Source: Meiothermus sp. Pnk-1
GTDB taxonomy: Bacteria; Deinococcota; Deinococci; Deinococcales; Thermaceae
Reading direction: 5' to 3'
Assembly: GCF_003226535.1 (NCBI RefSeq)
Contig: NZ_QKOB01000004.1
Coordinates: 184,746-248,745, forward strand
DNA: 64,000 bases
Shown here piece by piece: positions 16,497-26,051 of the stretch; the stretch's first letter is position 1, and each line of letters opens with the position of its first letter. The notes below the pieces were generated by a model. The model searched no databases. It was given only the letters and a program-made list of their open reading frames with translations, and had not been told where the DNA came from. The translations under genes were made by a program, and so were the position numbers.

Positions 16497-17567
16497 ATGT
16501 CTCTCCTGTCCGTGAAATGCAAGCTGGTACCCGATGCGAGTACAGCCGAGAAGCTCTCTCGCACGGTGAACCAGTTTGCCAACGCCTGCAACTACGCCTT
16601 GCAGGTAGCTCGCAGGGACAACGTTTGGAACAAGTTCGCCCTCCAACGTGCGGTCTACCGGGAGCTTCGGGAGCGGTTCGGCCTCAGCGCTAACCTCGCG
16701 GTGCGGGCCATCGCTAGGGTTGGCAAGCGTAAAGGGCATAAGGTTGGAGGATTCAAGGCCACCAGTGTGGACTACGACCGGCGCATCCTCTCGGTCAACC
16801 TGGACACCGAAGTGGTCAGCCTGAGCACCGTGGACGGGCGGGTGAGGGTGCCCCTGCACATCGCTGGCTATCAGCGCCACCTGCTCCGCACGGCCAAAAG
16901 CATCCAGGGTGGTCAACTGGTACGAGGGCGGGATAGCTGGTATGTCCACCTGTGGTGCGAGTACGACGACCCACCCGCCATTACCCCGAACGGCTTTCTT
17001 GGGGTTGACCTGGGCATCGTGAATATCGCCACCGATTCGGATGGGGAAGCCTACTCGGGGAAGCACCTCGACTCCGTTCGGCACCGCCACCGGAGGCTCA
17101 GGAGGAAGTTGCAGAAGAGGGGCACCAAATCGGCCAAGCGCCGCTTGAAGAAGCTTTCGGGCAAGGAGCGGCGCTTGGCCAATGGCCTCAACCACCGCAT
17201 CAGCAAAAGCATCGTGGCTAAGGCTCAACGCACCGGGCGCGGCATCGCCCTGGAAGACCTCCAGGGCATCCGCGAACGGGTACGGCTTCGGAAGCCCCAG
17301 AGGGCCACGCTGCATAGCTGGGCGTTCCATGACCTGGGCCAGAAACTCCGGTACAAAGCGGAGCGGGCCGGGGTGCCGCTGGTCTGGGTTGACCCAAAGA
17401 ACACCTCGCGGCAATGCCCGGCCTGCGGGCACACCGAGCGAGCCAACCGCCCCACACAGGCCATCTTCAAGTGCGTAGCCTGCGGGTGCTCTGGGCCTGC
17501 GGACTACTTCGCGGCGGTCAACATTGGCCGCCGGGCTGCCGTCATCCAGCCGAACGTGGGAGTATGA
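16497..17567 (+). CDS. tnpB: TnpB RNA-guided nuclease
   Basis: A 356-residue TnpB. It has a RuvC-like active site split in three: Asp in FLGVDLGIVNIATD, Glu in IALEDLQGI and Asp in SGPADYFAAVNIG. A CPACG...KCVACG zinc ribbon lies between the last two. The basic region around RHRHRRLRRKLQKRGTKSAK is the bridge-helix-like segment. TnpB proteins use an omegaRNA from the element's right end to cleave DNA next to a target-adjacent motif, favouring element retention; they are ancestors of Cas12. All catalytic acids and zinc ligands are present, so it may be active. Confidence 0.92.
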   Translation: MSLLSVKCKLVPDASTAEKLSRTVNQFANACNYALQVARRDNVWNKFALQRAVYRELRERFGLSANLAVRAIARVGKRKGHKVGGFKATSVDYDRRILSVNLDTEVVSLSTVDGRVRVPLHIAGYQRHLLRTAKSIQGGQLVRGRDSWYVHLWCEYDDPPAITPNGFLGVDLGIVNIATDSDGEAYSGKHLDSVRHRHRRLRRKLQKRGTKSAKRRLKKLSGKERRLANGLNHRISKSIVAKAQRTGRGIALEDLQGIRERVRLRKPQRATLHSWAFHDLGQKLRYKAERAGVPLVWVDPKNTSRQCPACGHTERANRPTQAIFKCVACGCSGPADYFAAVNIGRRAAVIQPNVGV

Positions 17568-17620
17568 GATGCTATTCATGGCTATCGTGCTACCTGCAAG
17601 CCTCGGACTTTAGTCCGGGG
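17568..17620 (+). ncRNA. candidate omegaRNA 3' end of the TnpB element
   Basis: The 53 bp after the tnpB stop end in the hairpin CCTCGGACT-TT-AGTCCGGGG. In characterised TnpB elements the omegaRNA overlaps the tnpB 3' end and finishes at the right-end border, with the flanking host sequence acting as guide. By analogy the guide here would be the sequence starting just after about 17620. Its 5' limit cannot be read. Confidence 0.5.
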
Positions 17621-17755
17621 TAGATGACCTCCGCATTCTGCCACCGAAGCGTCAGGCCGAATGGTGGCCGGATACCAGAGGGGGGCTCGAGGGCTGGTAG
17701 AGCGTGGGCTTGCGCAGCCGGTACGGCCAGGGAAAACCTCCGCTTGGCCAGGCCG

Positions 17756-19234
17756 TCATACCCTAGGCGGCAGGGCGGCTTGGATAAAGCGGGCCAGGTC
17801 TTTTTTCATCTGCCGCAGGCTCTCCAGGTGCACGTACATCATGTGCCCGGCCTCGTAGTAGGCCGTCGAGATGTTGTCGTACAGGGTAGGGTCTAAGCCC
17901 AGGTGGTTGAAGGTGTACTCGGTGGCGAAATAGGGTGTGGCCAGGTCGTAGTACCCGCTTCCTACGAATACCTTTAGGTAAGGGTTCATGCTGATGGCTT
18001 TGCGTAAGGTCTCGGCCACGTTCACGTAGCTGTTCTCGAACTCCTTGTAGCTCCAGCTCTGGTAGAGGCCGGCGAGGATCTCGTACGGGAGGTCGCTCTC
18101 GAACTTTAGCTCTTCCCGCACGTACTGGTTGAGGGTGGCGGTATACGGGCCTTGGATGGCGGCGTAGCTAGGGTCGAACTCGAACCCCTCGCCCGCATCG
18201 TCGCGGTCAATGCCCTTGAAGCGGCTATCCAGGCGGCCCACGGTGCGGCCCTCCTCGCGCAACAGCTCCTTCACGAAGCGGTAGATGTGGATGCGCAGTT
18301 GGGTGCGCACGATGTACTCGCGCGAGAGCCCGGTGTACCTGGCGAGCTTGCGCACGATCCCCTCGGCCTCGTTATCGGAGAGCTTGGCCCCCCGCATTAG
18401 GGCGCTGGCGTACTCGCCCAGGGCGAAGGCCTCCACCTCGTCCAGTACTTCGCGCAGGGGTTTTTGCTGGAGGTCGTCGGGGAGCTGGCGGTGATACCAG
18501 GCGGTGGCGGTGTAGGTGGGCAGAAAGAGGATATAGGGAAGGTCATTGCCCGGGTCAAAGCGGGCGGTAGAGAAGTCCAGGATGCTCGAGATCAGCATGA
18601 CGCCGTTCAGGAACATCCCGTGGCGCTCTTGCAAGTAACCCGAGAGCCCCGCCGCGCGGGTGGTGCCGTAGCTCTCCCCGATCAAGAACTTGGGGCTCGT
18701 CCAGCGCATGTTGCGGCTGGTATAGAGCCGGATGAACTCCCCCACCGACTCGATATCCCGCCGGAAGCCGTGGTATTCCCTGACCTTCTCCCCCGGTACC
18801 ATGCGGCTATAGCCGGTACCTACCGGGTCGATGAACACCAGATCGGTCACGTCGAGCAGCGAGTATTCGTTTTCCACCAGCCGGTAAGGCGGGGGTGGGG
18901 GGTGGCCGATCTCGTCCAGCAGAACTCGCTTGGGGCCCAGCAAGCCCAGGTGCAGCCAGACTGAGCTCGAGCCCGGCCCGCCGTTGAAGGAAAAGGTGAG
19001 GGGGCGGGTGCTTCGGTCGGCTACGTCGTCTTTGGTGTAGGCCACGAAGAACACCTTGGCCTTGGGCTTCTCCCCCTCGGCGGCTCCGTCCTTTTCGGCT
19101 TCTTCCTTCAGGACCAGGGTACCGCAGGTGGCGGTATAGCGGATCTCCTGCCCGCCGATGGTCGTGCGGTGCTGGGTGACGGAGAGCTGGTCTTGCGGTT
19201 TGGGAGTCTCGACGGATTGGGTCTCCTCCGGCAT
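17756..19234 (-). CDS. S10-family serine carboxypeptidase
   Basis: This 492-residue peptidase carries the S10 triad: Ser in FLIGESYGTTRAAGL, Asp in GSGYYDLATPYFA and His in YYEAGHMMYVHL. The oxyanion motif FNGGPGSSSVWLHLGLLGP is also present. S10 enzymes release C-terminal residues at acidic pH. No signal peptide is seen; the N-terminus (MPEETQSVETPKPQDQ) is polar, so it may act in the cytoplasm. TAGACT lies 6 nt before the ATG (19241-19246), fitting a leaderless transcript. The insertion about residues 250-345 is helical, as usual for the cap. Confidence 0.9.
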   Translation of the reverse strand: MPEETQSVETPKPQDQLSVTQHRTTIGGQEIRYTATCGTLVLKEEAEKDGAAEGEKPKAKVFFVAYTKDDVADRSTRPLTFSFNGGPGSSSVWLHLGLLGPKRVLLDEIGHPPPPPYRLVENEYSLLDVTDLVFIDPVGTGYSRMVPGEKVREYHGFRRDIESVGEFIRLYTSRNMRWTSPKFLIGESYGTTRAAGLSGYLQERHGMFLNGVMLISSILDFSTARFDPGNDLPYILFLPTYTATAWYHRQLPDDLQQKPLREVLDEVEAFALGEYASALMRGAKLSDNEAEGIVRKLARYTGLSREYIVRTQLRIHIYRFVKELLREEGRTVGRLDSRFKGIDRDDAGEGFEFDPSYAAIQGPYTATLNQYVREELKFESDLPYEILAGLYQSWSYKEFENSYVNVAETLRKAISMNPYLKVFVGSGYYDLATPYFATEYTFNHLGLDPTLYDNISTAYYEAGHMMYVHLESLRQMKKDLARFIQAALPPRV

Positions 19235-19374
19235 GGGCTCAGTCTACCGGGTCTATTTCAGCCTCGCGCCAGGATCGGGCGCCTGCGCCCGTCGAGTTGA
19301 GGAAGCCGAGCGCGGTGGCTTGGGCGATCAGGGGCCTGGGAAAGTCCAGCCGGACGCAAAACGCCCCGGTTGGC

Positions 19375-19992
19375 TTACACCCGCCGGGCTAGCCAGGCCC
19401 GGGCCGCCTCGAGTTCCTCCGGGTGCAGCTCGTGGCCGGCATCTTGCCAGCGCAGCTCGACCTCGGCCCCGCCTTGGCGCAGCCGCTGTGCGAGCGCCTC
19501 GACCCGGTCCGCGGGCGACCAGGGGTCGCGGCGGCCCGCCGCGAGGAAGGCGGCCTTGCCCGAGAGGTCGGGCAGGGCGGGGGGCTCGAGGGGGAGCACC
19601 GGGCGGAGCAGCACACCCCCGGCCAGCACCTCTGGGTGTAGCAACAGCAGTGCGGCGGCCATGTTGGCCCCGTTGGAGTAGCCCAGGGCATACACCTGGC
19701 CTGCGGCCAAGCCGTAGCGCTCGGCGGCGTCCTGCACGAAGCGGGCGAGGTCGGCGGCCTGGGCCTTGAGGTCGGCCTCGTCGAACACGCCCAGCGCCAG
19801 CCGCCGGAAGAAGCGGGGAGCGCCGTTCTCCAGGACTTTCCCGCGGGGGGAGAGCAGCTTGGCGGTAGGGGAGAGGTCCCGCGCCAGCCCGATCAGGCTG
19901 TGCTCGTTGCCCCCGGTGCCGTGCAGCAGTAGCAGCGTGGTGTCGGAAGTTCCCGCCTCGAAGCGGTGGATGAAGCCCAGCTCGGCGGTCAT
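19375..19992 (-). CDS. MhqD-like alpha/beta hydrolase
   Basis: A 205-residue carboxylesterase/phospholipase-type hydrolase with LLLLHGTGGNEHSL (oxyanion loop), nucleophile Ser in ALGYSNGANMAAALL, Asp in GRRDPWSP and His in DAGHELHPEEL. It begins at ATG 19992, overlapping the end of the ring-cleavage dioxygenase gene by 4 bp, so the two are translationally coupled. Bacillus MhqD and MhqO form a similar pair induced by quinones and catechols; that is the most likely role here, but the substrate is unproven. Confidence 0.88.
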   Translation of the reverse strand: MTAELGFIHRFEAGTSDTTLLLLHGTGGNEHSLIGLARDLSPTAKLLSPRGKVLENGAPRFFRRLALGVFDEADLKAQAADLARFVQDAAERYGLAAGQVYALGYSNGANMAAALLLLHPEVLAGGVLLRPVLPLEPPALPDLSGKAAFLAAGRRDPWSPADRVEALAQRLRQGGAEVELRWQDAGHELHPEELEAARAWLARRV

Positions 19993-20942
19993 GGGCGCAC
20001 CTCGGCCTCGGGCAGGCGCAGCTTTGGCAGCGCGGCCTCGATGCGCGAGCGCTGGGGCTCGAGCCACGGCGGCAGCACCAACCGCTCGCCGAGGTGGGCT
20101 AAGTCTTCGTCCACCGCGAAGCCGGGGCCGTCGGTGGCCAGCTCGAACAGCGCCCCGCCCGGCTCGTTGAAGTAGACCGACCGGAACCAGAAGCGGTCGA
20201 TCTGCGGCGTGGCCCGCATCCCGGCGGCGGTGATCTGCCTGCGAAGCTGTAGCTGATGGTCGCTGTCGTCTACCCGCCAGGCGAGGTGGTGGATGCTACC
20301 CCGGCCCCAGCGCCCCGGGGGGAGGTTGGGGTACTCCTTGATGTCCACGAACTTGCCCGAGCCGCCGCCGGCCACGGTGAATCGGCTCCATCCGTTCTCC
20401 TGCCCGGCAAGCTCAAAACCCAAAGCTCGGCGGAGGAACTCGGCGGTGGGGTAAAGAGCACGCTCCCACAGCCGCGCGCCGTGCAGGCCCATGATCTGTT
20501 TGTCCTCGGGGACGGTGCTGTGCTCCCAGGGGGTGAAGGGGCGGGGGGCGCTCTCCACCAGGGCGACCTCGAGCCCATCCGGGTCCTGGAAGGGTAGGGC
20601 CCGCTCCCCGAAGCGCACCTCGGCCCCGCCCAGCTTGACCCCGTAGCGCTGCAGGCGCTCGCCCCAGAACTCCAGGCTGCCCTGCGGCACGGCGAGCTGC
20701 ACCTCGACGGCCAGGCCGGTGCCCTTGCGCGGGGCGGCCAGGTTCTCCCAGGGGAAGAAGGTGAGGTCGGTGCCGGGGCGGCCCTCGGCGTCGGCGTAGA
20801 AGAGGTGGTAGGTGCCGGGGTCGTCCTGGTTGACGCTCCGCTTCACCAGCCGCATCCCCAGCACCCCGGCGTAGAAATCCAGGTTGCGCTGGGCCTTGGT
20901 GGCCATCGCGGTGATGTGGTGAATCCCGGTGACGTTTTCCAT
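19989..20942 (-). CDS. MhqO-like ring-cleaving dioxygenase (VOC family)
   Basis: A 317-residue two-domain glyoxalase/extradiol dioxygenase. Metal-ligand motifs are GIHHITAMATKAQRN at the start, VEVQLAVPQGSLEFW, GSIHHLAWRVDDSDHQ and the Glu of NEPGGALFELATDGPGF. It resembles MhqO, linked in Bacillus to detoxification of hydroquinones. AGGAGG lies before the ATG. The promoter (20976-21004) contains a palindrome shared with the yceI promoter, so an HxlR-type quinone sensor is a good candidate regulator. Confidence 0.9.
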   Translation of the reverse strand: MENVTGIHHITAMATKAQRNLDFYAGVLGMRLVKRSVNQDDPGTYHLFYADAEGRPGTDLTFFPWENLAAPRKGTGLAVEVQLAVPQGSLEFWGERLQRYGVKLGGAEVRFGERALPFQDPDGLEVALVESAPRPFTPWEHSTVPEDKQIMGLHGARLWERALYPTAEFLRRALGFELAGQENGWSRFTVAGGGSGKFVDIKEYPNLPPGRWGRGSIHHLAWRVDDSDHQLQLRRQITAAGMRATPQIDRFWFRSVYFNEPGGALFELATDGPGFAVDEDLAHLGERLVLPPWLEPQRSRIEAALPKLRLPEAEVRP

Positions 20943-20975
20943 TGCACGTCCTCCTCGAGTGCAACCTCACTAATG

Positions 20976-21004
20976 ATGTTAAGCATAGTGCTATAAAAAA
21001 TCAA
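20976..21004 (-). promoter_or_regulatory. mhqO promoter with palindrome in spacer
   Basis: On the minus strand TTGATT (21004-20999), 17 bp and TAACAT (20981-20976) form a sigma70-type promoter. The near-perfect palindrome ATAGCACTAT (20985-20994) sits between -35 and -10. The same arrangement is found in front of yceI at 22440-22469, suggesting a shared repressor. Confidence 0.6.
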
Positions 21005-21012
21005 GTATTCGG

Positions 21013-21303
21013 TCAGCTTACCGTGAAGCCGTAGCGCCGCAGGGCTTCCTGCAACTCCGCCAGGCGCGGGTTTTTCAGCGTGCGGGCGTCGTCGCCGGGT
21101 TTCCAGTGGCCCTCGAGTTCCCCCACCACCACCATCGGGAACTTGAGCGCTCCGCCGTTCATGAGGCGGGCGGCCTCTTCTGCGGCGGGATCCTTTTCGA
21201 CGTCAAAGAACTCAAAGGGGATGTGTAGGCTCCGCAGATAGTTTTGGAAGCCGCGGCTGAAGCTGCACCAGCCGGTTCCGTAGATCTGGACTCGGGCCGC
21301 CAT
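21013..21303 (-). CDS. glutaredoxin-like protein, CxxS active site
   Basis: A 96-residue thioredoxin-fold protein with IYGTGWCSFSRGFQNYLRS at the N-terminus and the cis-Pro in KFPMVVVGE. The CSFS site is monothiol (the second Cys replaced by Ser), as in mycoredoxin- or monothiol glutaredoxin-like proteins. ATG 21303 has AGGAG 6 nt upstream; the upstream GTG at 21309 overlaps that ribosome site. It is the only gene between the mhqO promoter and the repeat cluster. Its redox partner cannot be read. Confidence 0.85.
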   Translation of the reverse strand: MAARVQIYGTGWCSFSRGFQNYLRSLHIPFEFFDVEKDPAAEEAARLMNGGALKFPMVVVGELEGHWKPGDDARTLKNPRLAELQEALRRYGFTVS

Positions 21304-21459
21304 GCTCACTCCTGGAGCGGGGTTTGGCTATAGCGAAAAGATCGGGCTCGAGGAAAACCTGCAAGCAGTTGAAGAGAGGTAAGGCTTTTGTCCATAAGAT
21401 CTAGCCTAGCGGCTCGAGGATGCCCGTTTTGGAACACAAGGCGCACTGTGAGTGTGCTT

Positions 21460-21790
21460 GCTTGATTGTTGGGGCATCGGGCTTTACCGGCGTCGTACGT
21501 GGTACGCAATACGCAAAACGCCAGACGCTAAACGCGGGGGACGATCCCCTATTGGGACGGGCTACGCCCGTACACCCGAGGGACGATCCCCTATCGGGAC
21601 CGGCAGGGCCGGTACACCCGGGGGTAGATTCCCTTCGGGACGGGCTAAGCCCGTACAGCCGGGGGACGATCCCCTACCCCGCCTACCGGCGGCGAAGGAA
21701 GCGTTTCGGGACGGGCTACGCCCGTACACCCGAGGGACCGATCCCCTTCGTTCGACATACGGCGTGTGACGTAGGACGTACTACTAGCAG
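21460..21790 (+). repeat. composite repeat: heptads plus 41-bp hairpin units
   Basis: No gene is supported here. From 21460 to about 21540 lies a sequence found inverted at about 32945-33025. It includes degenerate heptads of the form GCGTNNN (read on the minus strand). About four units of roughly 41 bp follow, each with GGACGATCCCC or GGTAGATTCCC and a hairpin such as CGGGC-TAC-GCCCG. One unit is interrupted by ACCGGCGGCGAAGGAAGCG. A short heptad run (GCGTGTG, ACGTAGG, ACGTACT) closes the block near 21770-21785. Confidence 0.75.
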
Positions 21791-21820
21791 GGGAGGGTGG
21801 GGTTGGTATACGTCGCACGC

Positions 21821-21846
21821 AAAAAAAGCCCCTGATTCAGGGGCTT
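21821..21846 (-). terminator. rho-independent terminator of yceI
   Basis: On the minus strand AAAGCCCCTGAATCAGGGGC forms a strong stem followed by seven T. It lies 13 bp past the yceI stop. Confidence 0.9.
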
Positions 21847-21858
21847 TATCCTGCGCGC

Positions 21859-22422
<564 letters not shown>

Positions 22423-22439
22423 TCAACTTTGCGATGCAA

Positions 22440-22469
22440 ATTCTAAACCATAGCGCTATATATTGTCAA
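22440..22469 (-). promoter_or_regulatory. yceI promoter with ATAGCGCTAT palindrome
   Basis: On the minus strand TTGACA (22469-22464), 18 bp and TAGAAT (22445-22440) form a near-consensus promoter. The perfect palindrome ATAGCGCTAT (22450-22459) lies in the spacer. The divergent hxlR gene begins 59 bp away on the plus strand, with a weaker TGGACA-18-TACCAT promoter (22479-22508). Confidence 0.7.
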
Positions 22470-22517
22470 TCGTTTTGCTGGACAAAGCTTAGGGGTCGGT
22501 GCTACCATAAACCTGAT

Positions 22518-22859
22518 ATGACCCGTACTGGCGAGGATCATTCATTTTGCCCGGTTTACGAGGCCATCAACGTTTTGCAAGAGAAGTGGACGTTGCACAT
22601 TATCCGCATATTGCTCGATGGCCCGCGGGGCTTCAACGAACTCTCCCGAGCGGTGGGAGGATGCAACCCCGCCACCCTGACTCAGCGCCTTGAGCGGCTC
22701 GAGGGGCTTGGCATCGTTTCCAAGACCATCCACTCCACCATGCCGCCCCGCACCAGCTATGCCCTCACCGAGGCAGGCCAGGCCCTTCAGGAGGTGATCG
22801 AGGCCATTGACCACTGGGGACGCAAATACCTCCCCGAGCCGACCTCGGCGGCCCACTAA
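22518..22859 (+). CDS. HxlR-family regulator 1
   Basis: A 113-residue winged-helix regulator with the HxlR signature: CPVYEAINVLQEKWTLHII, LLDGPRGFNELSRAVGGCNP, TLTQRLERLEGLGIV and RTSYALTEAGQAL. The Cys in FCPVYEA matches the N-terminal redox Cys of YodB/CatR-type quinone sensors. I start at ATG 22518; the upstream open frame to 22434 covers the promoter. It is divergent from yceI and is the best candidate for recognising the ATAGYGCTAT palindrome. TACCAT lies 9 nt before the ATG. Confidence 0.9.
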   Translation: MTRTGEDHSFCPVYEAINVLQEKWTLHIIRILLDGPRGFNELSRAVGGCNPATLTQRLERLEGLGIVSKTIHSTMPPRTSYALTEAGQALQEVIEAIDHWGRKYLPEPTSAAH

Positions 22860-22927
22860 AACTGACCTACCGGTTGCTTTGTAGGTAGGGGCAAACTTGC
22901 TAATCCCTATATAAATTAAACTAGGTT

Positions 22928-23254
22928 ATGCTCGAGACTGAGCGCCCGATAGAAGTATTTTTGGAAATTTTGGGCCGCCGCGGTTCCTTCCCCATCCTCT
23001 GGACTTTGGCGCGTGGGCCGCAGCGCTTCAGTGCGCTACAGCAGGAAACCGGCCTTCCTCCCCGCACCCTTTCGCTGCGGCTCAAAGAGCTCGAGGACCT
23101 CGGGCTGGTGAGCCGCGCCGCTTACTCTCAAGTCCCCCCGCGGGTAGACTACGCCCTCACCCGACAGGGCGAGGGGCTCAGAGGCGTTTTAGAGGCTTTG
23201 GCCAGTTGGGAGAAAACCTTATACGAAACCCCCGCTTCCGGCAAGAGCGACTGA
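22928..23254 (+). CDS. HxlR-family regulator 2
   Basis: A 108-residue paralogue of the preceding regulator: LGRRGSFPILWTLARGPQRF, LPPRTLSLRLKELEDLGLV and PPRVDYALTRQGEGL. It has no Cys, so unlike its neighbour it cannot sense thiol-reactive compounds through a conserved Cys. TAAACT lies 5 nt before the ATG (22917-22922), so it probably has its own leaderless transcript. Target genes cannot be assigned. The 190 bp downstream hold no gene but contain a partial copy of the dispersed repeat (about 23296-23335). Confidence 0.88.
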   Translation: MLETERPIEVFLEILGRRGSFPILWTLARGPQRFSALQQETGLPPRTLSLRLKELEDLGLVSRAAYSQVPPRVDYALTRQGEGLRGVLEALASWEKTLYETPASGKSD

Positions 23255-23406
23255 GCGGGGGGGAAGCTAGCGAGGTGGAGTTTTCCAGCCGTTGCTCTTG
23301 ATTGTTGGGGCCTCGTGCGGCTCTGACGTCGTAGGCTAAATCTCGTCACTAGACCGCCGAGCGATCCTGGAGGTCAGATATCTTCCGGTACGCGCCGGCT
23401 CCGGCC

Positions 23407-23435
23407 TTGCAATCCTCCTCGAGAGCCCCTACACT
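23407..23435 (+). promoter_or_regulatory. trp operon promoter
   Basis: TTGCAA (23407-23412), 17 bp and TACACT (23430-23435). The leader peptide ATG starts 8 nt after the -10 box, so transcription should begin at or within two bases of the ATG. Confidence 0.75.
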
Positions 23436-23443
23436 GAGTTCAA

Positions 23444-23494
23444 ATGACGTGCCTCCTTACCGCTTGGGGTTGGTGGTGGCCTAGGAAGCCCTAG
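23444..23494 (+). CDS. trpL: trp leader peptide
   Basis: A 16-codon reading frame encodes MTCLLTAWGWWWPRKP, with Trp at positions 8, 10, 11 and 12. It precedes an intrinsic terminator and trpE, the layout of ribosome-mediated trp attenuation. There is no Shine-Dalgarno and almost no 5' leader, so ribosomes would load directly on the ATG. Ribosomes stalled at the Trp codons under low Trp-tRNA would cover CCTAGG at 23480-23485 and free the next segment for antitermination. Confidence 0.92.
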   Translation: MTCLLTAWGWWWPRKP

Positions 23495-23547
23495 GGCGGT
23501 GAGGCTGTATACCCCTGGGGCTTACGATCCCCAGGGGTTTTTCTTTT
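23480..23547 (+). terminator. trp attenuator (pause hairpin, antiterminator, terminator)
   Basis: Segment 1 CCTAGG (23480-23485) pairs with segment 2 CCTAGG (23490-23495). Segment 2, extended as CCCTAGGG (23489-23496), can instead pair with the terminator's left arm. The terminator is ACCCCTGGGG (23511-23520), loop CTTACGAT, CCCCAGGGGT (23529-23538), then a T-rich tract to 23547. The mutually exclusive pairings are those expected of a four-segment attenuator. Confidence 0.9.
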
Positions 23548-23598
23548 GCTAAGCGGGATGTATTTTCGCCCGTCGAGCGAAGCGAGGAAGGAGCCCGG

Positions 23599-25002
<1,404 letters not shown>

Positions 25003-25043
25003 CCGGCCAGGCAATCCGGAAACCGGCGAGCGGCAAGGAGATC

Positions 25044-26051
25044 ATGAAGAAGCGAATTCTCACCGGCATCCGGCCCACCGGGCGGCTCCACGTGGGCCAC
25101 TACTTCGGCATGCTCCGCCAGATAGCCGAGCTACAGGACGACTTCGAGAGTTTGGTGATGATCGCCGACGTACAAGCCCTCACCGACAACTTTCACCGGC
25201 CGCAGAAGGTGCGGGCGATGGTGCTCGAGGTGGCCTATGACCTTATTGCGGGCGGGGTGGATCCGGCCCGATCCACCCTCTTCATCCAATCCCTCATTCC
25301 CGAAATCGCCGAGCTCACCCTCTACTACGGCAACCTGGTGACGATCTCGAGGCTACAGCAGAACCCTACCGTCAAGGCCGAGATCGCCCAGAAGCGCGCG
25401 CTGTTTGGGAATTCGGTCACCTATGGCTTCCTGGGTTACCCCGTCTCGCAAGCCGCCGACATCACCGCCTTCGACGCCGACCTGGTGCCGGTGGGCGAGG
25501 ACCAACTGCCGCAAATCGAGCTAACCCGCGAGATCGTGCGCAAGTTCAACCAGCTCTACGGTCCCACGCTCAAGGAACCTCAGGCCCGCGTGCTCCACAC
25601 CGCCCGCATCCGGGGTCTCGACGGCGGGAGCAAGATGGGCAAGAGTCTGGGGAACGCCCTCTTTCTCTCGGACGAGGCCGCCACAGTGGACCGAAAAATC
25701 CGCAGCGCCCTCACCGACCCCCAAAAACTCCACCTGCACGACCCCGGACATCCCGAGGTCTGCACGGTGTTCGAGTACCATGGGCTGTTCAACCGGGAAG
25801 GGCTCGGCTCCATCGCGGCGGAATGCCGCTCGGGGGTGCGGGGCTGCGTGGCCTGCAAGCGCGAACTGGCCGAGAGGGTAAACGCTTTCCTAGAGCCTCA
25901 CCGCCGGCGTCGGGCCGAACTCGAGGCCCGCCCTAGCGAGGTGCTGGAGATCCTGATGGAAGGTACCCGCAGGGCGCGGGCCATCGCGCGGGAAGTCCTG
26001 GCGCGGGTCAAGGAGCGCCTACACCTGGACTACCTGGGAGGGGTGGCATGA
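25044..26051 (+). CDS. trpS: tryptophanyl-tRNA synthetase, Fe-S type
   Basis: A class I synthetase of 335 residues charging tRNA-Trp. HIGH motif is H16-V-G-H19 and KMSKS is SKMGKS (196-201). Cys240, Cys261, Cys268 and Cys271 are spaced C-x20-C-x6-C-x2-C, close to the C-x22-C-x6-C-x2-C [4Fe-4S] site of Thermotoga maritima TrpRS, where the cluster lies by the anticodon-binding region. AAGGAG lies before ATG 25044. It sits inside the trp operon, between trpE (41 bp away) and trpG (4-bp overlap), so its expression should follow Trp attenuation. Confidence 0.93.
   Translation: MKKRILTGIRPTGRLHVGHYFGMLRQIAELQDDFESLVMIADVQALTDNFHRPQKVRAMVLEVAYDLIAGGVDPARSTLFIQSLIPEIAELTLYYGNLVTISRLQQNPTVKAEIAQKRALFGNSVTYGFLGYPVSQAADITAFDADLVPVGEDQLPQIELTREIVRKFNQLYGPTLKEPQARVLHTARIRGLDGGSKMGKSLGNALFLSDEAATVDRKIRSALTDPQKLHLHDPGHPEVCTVFEYHGLFNREGLGSIAAECRSGVRGCVACKRELAERVNAFLEPHRRRRAELEARPSEVLEILMEGTRRARAIAREVLARVKERLHLDYLGGVA

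Larger units (their letters stand above)
16400..17625 (+). mobile_element. IS200/IS605-group element with TnpB only (IS1341-like)
   Basis: The element carries tnpB but no tnpA. The left side has two perfect hairpins, TTTGCCC-GTA-GGGCAAA (16415-16431) and CCGGGC-GAA-GCCCGG (16444-16458), then a TATAAT box (about 16481) before tnpB. The right end has CCTCGGACT-TT-AGTCCGGGG (17601-17620), the typical terminal hairpin of this group. The exact left border is not certain. It sits between ispG and the S10 peptidase gene without breaking either. Mobility would need TnpA in trans. Confidence 0.75.

Noticed and set aside
21540..21765. Possible CRISPR array
   Set aside because: The units follow each other without unique spacers and carry their own hairpins and variants; no cas genes are near.
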